The notes under the pieces: generated by a model
What the model was told of the DNA's origin: nothing
What the model saw: the letters and a program-made list of their open reading frames with translations, nothing else
Database searches by the model: none
Shown: positions 43,970 to 51,004 of the stretch, piece after piece
How positions within the stretch are numbered: the stretch's first letter is position 1
Layout of the letters: each line of letters starts with the position of its first letter
Position numbers and translations under genes: made by a program
NCBI RefSeq assembly: GCF_001984575.1
Contig: NZ_LZNS01000001.1
Coordinates: 5,741,682-5,805,681 of the forward strand
DNA from: Streptomyces sp. MP131-18
Lineage (GTDB): Bacteria > Actinomycetota > Actinomycetes > Streptomycetales > Streptomycetaceae
DNA: 64,000 nucleotides
Direction: 5' to 3'

Positions 43970-44428
43970 ATGAGTGCCACTCTCCACGTCAAGAAGCCCG
44001 GCTGGATCACCCGCCGCCTGTTCAACCCCGCCATCGCCTTCCTCACCCGCCGCGGGCTCAGCATCTGGGGCTCCCGGGTCCTCGCGGTCCGCGGGCGCAA
44101 GAGCGGCGAGTGGCGCACCACCCCGGTCAATCTGCTGACGGTGGACGGCCGTCAGTACCTCGTCGCCCCCCGCGGCCACGTCCAGTGGACGCACAACATG
44201 CGGGCGGCCGGCGGCGGCCGTCTCCTGCTGGGAAAGAGCGCGCAGGACTTCACCGCCGAGGAGGTGCCGGACGAGCAGAAGCCGGAGCTGCTGCGCGCCT
44301 ACCTCAAGCGGTGGAAGGCGGAGGTCGGTGCCTTCTTCAACGGGGTGGGGCCCGACTCCTCCGAGGAGGACCTGCGGCGAATAGCCCCCGACCACCCGGT
44401 GTTCCGCGTCACCGTCACCGGCGTCTGA
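43970..44428 (+). CDS. Nitroreductase family deazaflavin-dependent oxidoreductase (DDN/F420-type)
   Basis: Product is 152 aa. The split-barrel signature LAVRGRKSGEWRTTPVNLL, then YLVAPRGHVQWTHNMRAAGGG and the C-terminal PVFRVTV, match the DDN family that binds coenzyme F420. Members reduce quinones or activated double bonds. GAGGAG lies 6 bases before ATG 43970. Control by the divergent TetR through the paired sites suggests induction by a toxic or foreign compound. Confidence 0.88.
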   Translation: MSATLHVKKPGWITRRLFNPAIAFLTRRGLSIWGSRVLAVRGRKSGEWRTTPVNLLTVDGRQYLVAPRGHVQWTHNMRAAGGGRLLLGKSAQDFTAEEVPDEQKPELLRAYLKRWKAEVGAFFNGVGPDSSEEDLRRIAPDHPVFRVTVTGV

Positions 44429-44436
44429 TCCCCGCC

Positions 44437-47121
44437 TCAGCCCCGCCGCCCGGCGTGCGGGTCCGCCGCGCCCGCGCCGGTCCCCGCCACGGCGTGCAGC
44501 AGGTCGAGCCAGCCCCGCGGCCCCGGCCACGGGCCGCCGCCGGGCAGCCCCTCCGGGGCGCTGTCGCGCAGCGGGTGCGCGACATAGGCGTAGGGCGCCG
44601 GGCCCACGCGGCGCGGATCGGGGGAGAGGTAGCACGCGGCGGCCGGGTCGTAGTAGCGGCGCAGGTGGTAGTACAGGCCGGTCTCCGGGTCGAGGAGCTG
44701 CCCGGGGAAGCCGAGCCGGCACTCCGCCGTGTCCTCCGTGCCCGCAGCGCCCGCCGGGTCCGGCGCTCCCCAGAAAGAGGCGCGCCGCCGCCAGACGACC
44801 GTGCCGTCCGCGCCCAGGAGTTCGGTCGGTGTCCCGAGCGGGTCCGTGACGGCGGCGTGCCAGACCGCCGCGCCCTCCGGCGCGTGGGTGGTCTGTGCCA
44901 GCGGCCGGTGGCCCGCCGGGGCCCAGTGCCAGACGGTGGCCGTGCCGTCCGGGCGGCGCTCCTCGGCCGGTTTCGTGCCCTCCCAGGCGTACGTCGTCTC
45001 GGTCACCACCGCGCCGTAGTCGTCGAGCAGTTGCTTGGCGACCCGGCGCCCGAGAGGGTCGTACACGTAGTGCCAGTGCCGGCCCTCCGCGGTGACCACA
45101 TCCGTCAGCCGGTCCAGGGCGTCCCAGCTGAGGCCGAGCCGCCCCGCCTTCACGACGCGCCCCTGGCCGTCGTAGCGGTGGTTGCCGGTCGCGCCGGCCA
45201 GTCCGCCCTCCGCGTCCTGGCCAAACTTCTGGGTGCCGCCGGGGCCGTGGACGGCGAGCACCCGCCCGGCTGTGTCCAGCGTGATGTCGAGCACGCCGAC
45301 CGCCGGGTCCGCGACGCGCACCGGCGCGCCGTCCTCCCGGTAGTGGAACGTGCGGCGCAGCCCGGCCGGCAGGACCAGCGCGGCCGGGCGGCCCGCCGCG
45401 TCCCACTCCTGCCGCAGGACGGGGCCGGCGTCGCCGAGGCGCCGCGCGATCTCGCGCCCGGCCGCGTCGTATGCGAACGCCAGGCTGCCCGGCCCGGCGT
45501 GCAGGGCAGCCGGGCGGCCCGCCGCGTCGTACTCCCAGCGGGTCACGGCGCCCGACGGCGTGTGCCGTTCGGTCCGCCGGCCCTGCGCATCGTGGGCATA
45601 CCGCATGGTGCGGCCGTTGCACGTCTCGGCAATCACCGCGCCCGAGGAGGCGTCGCGTTCCCAGGTCAGCTCCGTCTCCTCGTTGGCCGCCGCGATCAGC
45701 CGGCCGGCCGCGTCGTAGCGGAAGCGCGCGATGCCGCTGTCGGTGCGCTGTTCGATCAGCCGGCCGCACCCGTCGAGGGTGTGGGAGACGCGCTGACCGG
45801 CGCCGTTCGTCCAGCCGACGTGCTGCCCGGCTGCGTCGTAGCGGTGGCGCAGGGCGCGGCCGGCGGTGTCCGCCTCGCCGATCAGCCGGCCCGCGGCGTC
45901 GTACGTGTAGGTCCAGCTGTTCCCCTCGGCATCGGCGAGGCCCGTCAGGCGGCCTTCCGCATCGTGCTCGCGCCGCAGCCCGTCCTCGCCCGGCTTCCCG
46001 CCCGGTACCTCCACCGGCGGCTCCAGCGGTGGCTCGGCCGGCTCCTCCGGGCGGGCGGCCACCGTGCCGTCGGGCAGTGTGACGGCGGTGACGGCGCCGT
46101 GCGCGTCGCGCTCCCAGCGCGTGACCCGCCCCAGCGGGTCGGTCAGCGCCACCAGACCGCCGTGCGGCCCCCACTCCCTGCGGGTGGTGTGGCCGAGCGG
46201 GTCGGTCTCGGCGACCGGCCGCCCCGCCTCGTCGAACGTGTAGACCGTCGTATGCCCGAGCGAGTCCGTCAGGCGGGTCGTGCGCTCCGCGTCGTCGTAG
46301 GCCAGCACGGCGGCCGCCCGGCCGTCCTCCGCGCCCGCCCGGACGACGCGGCCGGACGCGTCGTACGCGTACCGGTACCAGCCCTCCGTGCCGCGCGCCC
46401 GGCCGGTGAGGCGCCGCCGCGCGTCGTATTCCAGCCGCTCCACCGGGCCCTCGGCGCTCTCCGCGGCGAGAAGGTTCCCCGCCGCGTCATAGCCGAAGCG
46501 GCGCAGCAGCGGCCCCGCGGGGTCGCTCAGCAGCCGCAGTTCGGCGACGCGCCCGTCCCGCGAGGTGACGCCGACGCGGTGCCCGTCGCTGTGCGCCACC
46601 TCGGCTGGTGCGCCGCCGTCGTAGGCCAGGCGCACGGCGTTACCCCGGCCGTCCGTCACCTCCACCAGCGGCAGTTCCGCGCCGGCCGCGCCCGGCACGG
46701 GCCGGTAGTGCAGCGAGTGCCCGGTCTCGGGCCGCCGCACCGTCATCGTCCCGCCGGGCCGCCCGTCCCAGGTCAGCGGCCAGCGCGGCCCGGCCGTCGG
46801 CAGCACGGCCGCGGCCGGCCCGGGGACCGGGTAGTCGAGGACCCGGCCGTCCTCGGCGATCAGCCGGACGCCGTCGGGACGCAGGACCAGGCACTGGTCG
46901 AGGGTGGAGCCCCAGCCCTTGCCGAACCGCCTACCCGCCTTCGTCCCGGCGCGGTAGTGCCGGACGAGCAGCAGCGGCAGCGCGCCGGGTATGTACACGT
47001 CGGTGGCGGCCAGCGCCACGCCTCCCGTGGCCGGATCGAGCCCGCGCCGCCTGGCCGCGGCGCCGGGGGCGGGTGGCGGAGGCGGAAGCTGACCCAGGTG
47101 CTCCGCGGCCAGGCCGGGCAT
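44437..47121 (-). CDS. RHS repeat protein with DUF6531-like N-terminus, no recognisable toxin tail
   Basis: Product is 894 aa from ATG 47121. The N-terminal part (GLDPATGGVALAATDVYIPG, ALPLLLVRHYRAG) is the DUF6531 region. About twenty YDAAGR-type RHS/YD repeats follow, then the RHS core LGFPGQLLDPETGLYYHLRR, RYYDP and YLSPDP. After PYAYVAHPL only about 40 residues remain, too short for the usual C-terminal toxin, and no immunity gene follows. No signal peptide is visible. A promoter-like TTGAAC-17-TACCGT at 47163-47191 would start transcription near 47156, so ATG 47121 is favoured over GTG 47160. Confidence 0.88.
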   Translation of the reverse strand: MPGLAAEHLGQLPPPPPAPGAAARRRGLDPATGGVALAATDVYIPGALPLLLVRHYRAGTKAGRRFGKGWGSTLDQCLVLRPDGVRLIAEDGRVLDYPVPGPAAAVLPTAGPRWPLTWDGRPGGTMTVRRPETGHSLHYRPVPGAAGAELPLVEVTDGRGNAVRLAYDGGAPAEVAHSDGHRVGVTSRDGRVAELRLLSDPAGPLLRRFGYDAAGNLLAAESAEGPVERLEYDARRRLTGRARGTEGWYRYAYDASGRVVRAGAEDGRAAAVLAYDDAERTTRLTDSLGHTTVYTFDEAGRPVAETDPLGHTTRREWGPHGGLVALTDPLGRVTRWERDAHGAVTAVTLPDGTVAARPEEPAEPPLEPPVEVPGGKPGEDGLRREHDAEGRLTGLADAEGNSWTYTYDAAGRLIGEADTAGRALRHRYDAAGQHVGWTNGAGQRVSHTLDGCGRLIEQRTDSGIARFRYDAAGRLIAAANEETELTWERDASSGAVIAETCNGRTMRYAHDAQGRRTERHTPSGAVTRWEYDAAGRPAALHAGPGSLAFAYDAAGREIARRLGDAGPVLRQEWDAAGRPAALVLPAGLRRTFHYREDGAPVRVADPAVGVLDITLDTAGRVLAVHGPGGTQKFGQDAEGGLAGATGNHRYDGQGRVVKAGRLGLSWDALDRLTDVVTAEGRHWHYVYDPLGRRVAKQLLDDYGAVVTETTYAWEGTKPAEERRPDGTATVWHWAPAGHRPLAQTTHAPEGAAVWHAAVTDPLGTPTELLGADGTVVWRRRASFWGAPDPAGAAGTEDTAECRLGFPGQLLDPETGLYYHLRRYYDPAAACYLSPDPRRVGPAPYAYVAHPLRDSAPEGLPGGGPWPGPRGWLDLLHAVAGTGAGAADPHAGRRG

Positions 47122-47162
47122 GCGCCCCCCATGTCTGGTTGTCGTCCGGTACGTCGCCACCG

Positions 47163-47191
47163 ACGGTAGTTGCGGTCCTGGTGTGGTTCAA
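47163..47191 (-). promoter_or_regulatory. Sigma70-type promoter for the RHS gene
   Basis: TTGAAC (47186-47191) and TACCGT (47163-47168) on the minus strand are separated by exactly 17 bases. The expected transcript start near 47156 leaves a short leader with a GGGGGG ribosome site before ATG 47121. Confidence 0.5.
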
Positions 47192-47252
47192 CCGTGGAAT
47201 TGTCACAGGTCAGGGACGGTGGGCGGGACGTTCCCGCACGCCGCGGCAGGGG

Positions 47253-48059
47253 TCAGGACGGGGCGTGGCCCAGGCCGAGGCGTGCGGTGACGGCGTTGTC
47301 GTGGCGGGTCACGCTCGCGCACAGCGCGGACAGGATGCGCTGCGAGGCGATGTTGTCGGGGGTCGTCTCGGCCACCATCCGCACCGCGCCCCCGGCCCGC
47401 GCGATCCCGGCGAGCTGCCGCAGCACCGCGCCGCCCACCCCCGCCCCGCGCACGGAGCGCCCGAGCCACACGCCGGCCTCGACCGACCCAGGCTCCTCCG
47501 CCACCGGCGCGAGCCGGGCGGCACCCACCACGCCGCTCGCACCGCCCGCACCACCCGCGCCGTCCGGCCCGGTGAGCACGATCGCGTAGGTGGACTCGAC
47601 GGGCCTGGCCGACAGCGAACGGGAGCGGTGGAAGCGCACGAACGCCTCGCGGCGCTCCCGTGTCCAGCCGGGCGGGCCCGCGACCGGCGGCATCACATCC
47701 AGCGGGTCGGCGTCGGCGACGGCCGCCGCGAGCAGGCGTCGCAGCAGGGCCTCGTCCAGCGGCCGCAGCCGCACATCGCCGCGCACCCGGCCGGTCACGC
47801 GCAGCACGCCGTCCACCGCAACCGGCTCGAAGCCGGCGGCGGCGAGCAGCCGCTGCGCGCCCGCCGGGCAGCACGTGCCCGGCCAGGCGACGTCGACACC
47901 GCCGCGCGCGACGCGCACGGCGGCACCGCCGAGACCGGCCCCGGCCAGCTCGTCGCGCACCTGGGCCGCGAGGCGGTGCAGCCGTTCCGTGGCGGGATCG
48001 CGGACCGGCCGCGGCCCGTGGGCCGGCTCCTCCTCGGGAGCGAGATCGACAGGGCTCAC
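47253..48059 (-). CDS. GNAT family N-acetyltransferase
   Basis: Product is 268 aa. The C-terminal 140 residues contain the GNAT acetyl-CoA region (VEAGVWLGRSVRGAGVGGAV followed by LRQLAGIARAGG and TTPDNIASQRIL). The N-terminal 100 residues are less conserved and Ala-rich. The substrate is unknown. The GTG at 48059 has no ribosome site, and a TAGCCT hexamer ends 6 bases upstream, so the mRNA is probably leaderless. Its promoter is almost a mirror image of the AAC(3) promoter on the other side of the 48.1-48.3 kb repeats. Confidence 0.82.
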   Translation of the reverse strand: MSPVDLAPEEEPAHGPRPVRDPATERLHRLAAQVRDELAGAGLGGAAVRVARGGVDVAWPGTCCPAGAQRLLAAAGFEPVAVDGVLRVTGRVRGDVRLRPLDEALLRRLLAAAVADADPLDVMPPVAGPPGWTRERREAFVRFHRSRSLSARPVESTYAIVLTGPDGAGGAGGASGVVGAARLAPVAEEPGSVEAGVWLGRSVRGAGVGGAVLRQLAGIARAGGAVRMVAETTPDNIASQRILSALCASVTRHDNAVTARLGLGHAPS

Positions 48060-48060
48060 G

Positions 48061-48346
48061 CGCCAAGGCTAGCGCCCCGTCAGCCAAGGTTCGCCCCGTC
48101 GCGACTCCCCCAGCCCCCTCTGGGGGCTGGGAGGTGCCCCCATGCGCACGGCACCTCGCTGCGTTGCCGAATCTTGCGAGTACGTCCCCCAGACTTCGTC
48201 CGGGAGGTGCCCCCACGTACGAGCTGCGATCCGGCGCCGGTGGGGGCACCTCCCAGGCCCCCAAGGGCCTGGGGGAGCACCGCACCGGATCGCCGCTCCT
48301 TGACGGGCAAACCTTGACTGACGCGGCACTAGCGTTGCCGCGCATG
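48061..48346. repeat. Palindromic repeat cluster flanked by mirrored promoter segments
   Basis: The left end (48061-48100) and right end (48302-48340) are inverted copies matching at about 33 of 40 positions, each holding a leaderless promoter. Between them are three copies of GGGAGGTGCCCCCA (48130 and 48203 direct, 48241 inverted). There are also two strong hairpins, CCCCAGCCCC/GGGGGCTGGG at 48107-48131 and CCCAGGCCC/GGGCCTGGG at 48253-48274. Such GGTGCCCCC palindromes recur in Streptomyces intergenic regions, from memory. Confidence 0.75.
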
Positions 48347-49172
48347 ACCCTCTCCGTTCCGCAGCTGGCGGCGGTGGCCGACGAGCTGTTGCCGCCCGGC
48401 CGTCCGGTGATGGTGCACGCGTCGCTGCGGTCGTTCGGCGAGCCGGTCGAGGGTGGCCCGGACGGCGTGCTCGACGCGCTGCTCGGGCGCGGGCGCACGG
48501 TCCTCGTGCCGGCCTTCACGGAGTCGTTCTTCCTGGCGGCGGCCCCGGCCCACCTGCGGCCAGGGCGCAACGGCACCGACTACGCGACGCCGCCCGACGA
48601 GTCAGCGCGGCCGCCGGGGCACGCGTTCCGCGTCGACTGCGGGCTCGTCGACCCGGCCATGGGGGCGCTGCCCGCCGCGGTGCTCGCGCGCGGGGGCGTG
48701 CACCGCGGGCTGCACCCGCTGGACTCCTTCGCCGCCGTCGGCCCGCTCGCCGCCGGGCTGGCCGCGGCACAGAGCCCGTCCGACGTCTACGGGCCGGTCC
48801 GCGCGCTGGCGGCGGCGGGCGGCACGGTGCTGCTGCTGGGCGTCGGGCTGAGCCGGATGACGGCCCTGCACCTGGCGGAACAGCGTTCCGGACGCCGCCT
48901 GTTCGTCCGCTGGGCGCGGCGGCCCGGCGGCGAGGTCTTCCGGTTCCTGTTCCGAGGGTTTCCCCCGGTTCGAGCCGTACCTGCGCCACTGCGCCGCGAC
49001 GCGGATGGTGCGCGCCTCGCGGTGGACGGCCTACCCGGCCGCCCGGGCGCTGGCGGCGGCGGTCGCCGCGCTGCGGGCCGACCAGACGCTGACGCGCTGC
49101 GCGGACCCCTCCTGCGCGGCCTGCCGCGACTCCATCGCCGGCGGCCCCGTGGGGCCGGCGCCGCTCGGCTGA
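48344..49172 (+). pseudogene. Aminoglycoside N(3)-acetyltransferase-like gene with a frameshift
   Basis: The first frame from ATG 48344 gives the AAC(3) N-terminal two-thirds: VMVHASLRSFG, HPLDSFAAVGPLAA and VLLLGVGLSRMTALHLAE. Homology stops in this frame at about 48940 and resumes one base out of phase at 48942 with GSCSEGFPRFEPYLRH, ending CADPSCAACRDSIAGGP before TGA 49172. Without the shift the protein would be about 276 aa, normal for the family. The family acetylates the 3-amino group of aminoglycosides, though Streptomyces homologues often have other substrates. A true lesion and a sequencing error cannot be told apart here. The start is leaderless, as for the neighbouring GNAT gene. 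Confidence 0.82.
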
Positions 49173-49308
49173 CCTGCGCAGGATGCCAATTCGGCGTGCA
49201 CACGGTAACGGGCTGATCGCGGAGTGGTCTCATCCGGGTCGGAACCCGCATTGGTGGGCAGATATCAGTCGTGCAGGATTTAACCGCTTCTCCGTGGGGC
49301 GGCGTGCG

Positions 49309-49533
49309 GTGAACGGGGAGCCGCTGCCGCCGCTGGAACGGCTGGGGCCGTACCAGCTCATGGGTATGCACTGTGCCCTCTGCGGCAGCTACCTCGGCGT
49401 CCGGGCCCGCGAGCTCGGCACCCTGCGGCATCCCCGTTTCGGCTACCCGTTCCGCCTGTGGGCGTGCGCGCCGCGCTGCCCGACGAGCGGGCTGAGCCCG
49501 GTCCGGCCATCCTGGGGGTTGGGTCGGAGGTGA
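49309..49533 (+). CDS. Small protein with two Cys pairs, unknown function
   Basis: A 74-residue product from GTG 49309 begins VNGEPLPPLERLGPYQLMGM. It contains HCALCGSYLG and, 24 residues later, CAPRCP, a possible zinc ribbon. The start is uncertain; the frame stays open upstream to 49183. The stop TGA 49531-49533 overlaps the region just before the next gene's start, so the two are probably cotranslated. I do not recognise the family. Confidence 0.45.
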   Translation: MNGEPLPPLERLGPYQLMGMHCALCGSYLGVRARELGTLRHPRFGYPFRLWACAPRCPTSGLSPVRPSWGLGRR

Positions 49534-49538
49534 TGCCG

Positions 49539-50201
49539 GTGGGCGATGAGACGCGTAATCATCGCAGTGACATCGGGCGGCGCGTCGCGCTGCGCCGCGA
49601 GCAGCTGGGGCTCAGCCGCGAGGACGTGGCCGACCGGGCGGGCGTCGCGCCGCAGTACCTGCGCTACCTGGAGGAGCGGCCCGCCTCGCCGAGCCAGGCG
49701 TCGCTGACCAGAGTGGCCAGGGCGCTGGACACGACCGTGTCCGAGCTGAGCGGCGTCGAGCCGCAGCCCGCGGGGCAGCACGCCGCCCCGCACGGCAGGC
49801 TGATCGAGCTGGACACCGACGAGTGCTACCAGCTGGTCGCGGAGCACAATGTGGGCCGCATCGCCCTGGACACGGCGAGCGGGCCGGCGATCGTGCCGGT
49901 GACCTACAGCCTGGTCGACGGCGCGATCGTCTTCCGCGTCAAGGCGAACGGCTCGGGCGTCTCGTGCGTGCGCGAGGCGGCGGAGACCGCGTTCGAGGTC
50001 GACCACCTCGACGAGCTGCGCGGCGTCGGCTGGAGCGTGCTCGTCGTCGGCAGGCCCCGGCAGATCACCGACCCGGCGGAGGTCGCCGCCCTGGCCGGGC
50101 GCACGGGCGCACGGGCGGGGGAGGAGGAACGGGACGCGTCCGAGCTGTGGGTGCGGCTGCACCCGGAACGCGTGACCGGCCGCCGCGTCCCCCTCGATTG
50201 A
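49539..50201 (+). CDS. HTH (XRE) domain fused to a pyridoxamine 5'-phosphate oxidase-like domain
   Basis: Product is 220 aa. Residues 8-70 are an XRE helix-turn-helix (RRVALRREQLGLSREDVADR, VAPQYLRYLEERPASPSQ). Residues 85-215 form a split-barrel PNPOx-like domain (LIELDTDECYQLVAEHNVGR, AIVPVTYSLVDGAIVFRVK, LRGVGWSVLVVGRPRQI). The architecture suggests a regulator that binds a flavin-like cofactor. GTG 49539 is chosen because a perfect GGAGGTGAT site lies 8 bases upstream; ATG 49533 is too close to it. The ligand and targets are unknown. Confidence 0.88.
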   Translation: MGDETRNHRSDIGRRVALRREQLGLSREDVADRAGVAPQYLRYLEERPASPSQASLTRVARALDTTVSELSGVEPQPAGQHAAPHGRLIELDTDECYQLVAEHNVGRIALDTASGPAIVPVTYSLVDGAIVFRVKANGSGVSCVREAAETAFEVDHLDELRGVGWSVLVVGRPRQITDPAEVAALAGRTGARAGEEERDASELWVRLHPERVTGRRVPLD

Positions 50202-50265
50202 ACCCGGCCGGGTTCCGCGGCTCCGGCGAATTGCGGGGGCGGCGGGCGCGGGTTCCCATGGAGTG

Positions 50266-51003
50266 ATGACGACGGTCCCGCAGTTGTGGACGTGCCGCGC
50301 GGTGGTGTTCGACACCGACGGGGTGATCACCGACTCGGCCCGGGTGCACGCCGCCGCGTGGAAGGAGGCGTTCGACGCGGTGCCGGGGGTGGAGCCGCCG
50401 TTCGACGCGGGGGAGGACTACCGGCGCTTCGTGGACGGGAAGTCGCGCCTGGACGGCGCCGCCGCCTTCCTCGACGCGCGGGGCCTCGGGCTGCCGGTCG
50501 GCGATCCGGACGACGAGCCGGGCACCGGGAGCGTGTGCGCCGTCGCGGCGCGCAAGGAGCGGATCTTCGTCCGGATGCTGAACGAGGGCGGTGCCGAGGT
50601 CTACCCCGGCACCGTGCGGCTGCTGACCGCGCTGCACGGCGCCGGGGTGCGCTGCGCCGCGGTGTCCGCCTCGCGGCACGCCCGTGATCTGCTGGCGCGC
50701 GCCGGGGTGCGGTCGCTGCTGCTGACGGTCGTGGACGGCAACGACGTGGCGAGGCTCGGCCTGCCGGGCAAGCCGGACCCGGCGCTGTTCCTCGAGGCGG
50801 CGCGGCGGCTGTCCGTCCCCGCCGCCTCCGCCGCGGTCGTGGAGGACGCGCTGGCCGGCGTCGAGGCGGGGCGGCGGGGCGGCTTCGGCGTGGTGGTGGG
50901 CGTGGACCGGTCGGCGGCGCCGACCGGCGCGGGCGACCTGCTGCGGAACGGGGCGGACCTCGTCGTGAACGATCTGGCCGAACTGCTCGGCCCCGGGAGG
51001 TGA
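50266..51003 (+). CDS. HAD family hydrolase, beta-phosphoglucomutase-like
   Basis: Product is 245 aa. The HAD nucleophile motif is VVFDTDGVITDSA with Asp16 and Asp18. The cap helix region AAWKEAFDAV, VSASRHARDLLARAG and KPDPALFLEAA (Lys) and VVEDALAGVEAGRRGGF follow. It is of the pgmB class that isomerises beta-glucose 1-phosphate to glucose 6-phosphate. It ends one base before the GH65 gene's start, and such pairs usually process the phosphorylase product. ATG 50266 is 5 bases from GGAG; ATG 50263 is alternative. Confidence 0.9.
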   Translation: MTTVPQLWTCRAVVFDTDGVITDSARVHAAAWKEAFDAVPGVEPPFDAGEDYRRFVDGKSRLDGAAAFLDARGLGLPVGDPDDEPGTGSVCAVAARKERIFVRMLNEGGAEVYPGTVRLLTALHGAGVRCAAVSASRHARDLLARAGVRSLLLTVVDGNDVARLGLPGKPDPALFLEAARRLSVPAASAAVVEDALAGVEAGRRGGFGVVVGVDRSAAPTGAGDLLRNGADLVVNDLAELLGPGR

Positions 51004-51004
51004 G

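Noticed and set aside
43177..47169. A 1330-codon plus-strand open frame
   Set aside because: It lies opposite the TetR and RHS genes, crosses two real gene boundaries and encodes low-complexity sequence.
48962..48966. Run of five C as the site of the AAC(3) frameshift
   Set aside because: The restored frame already reads GSCSEGF from 48942, upstream of the run, so the shift must lie before 48942-48947.
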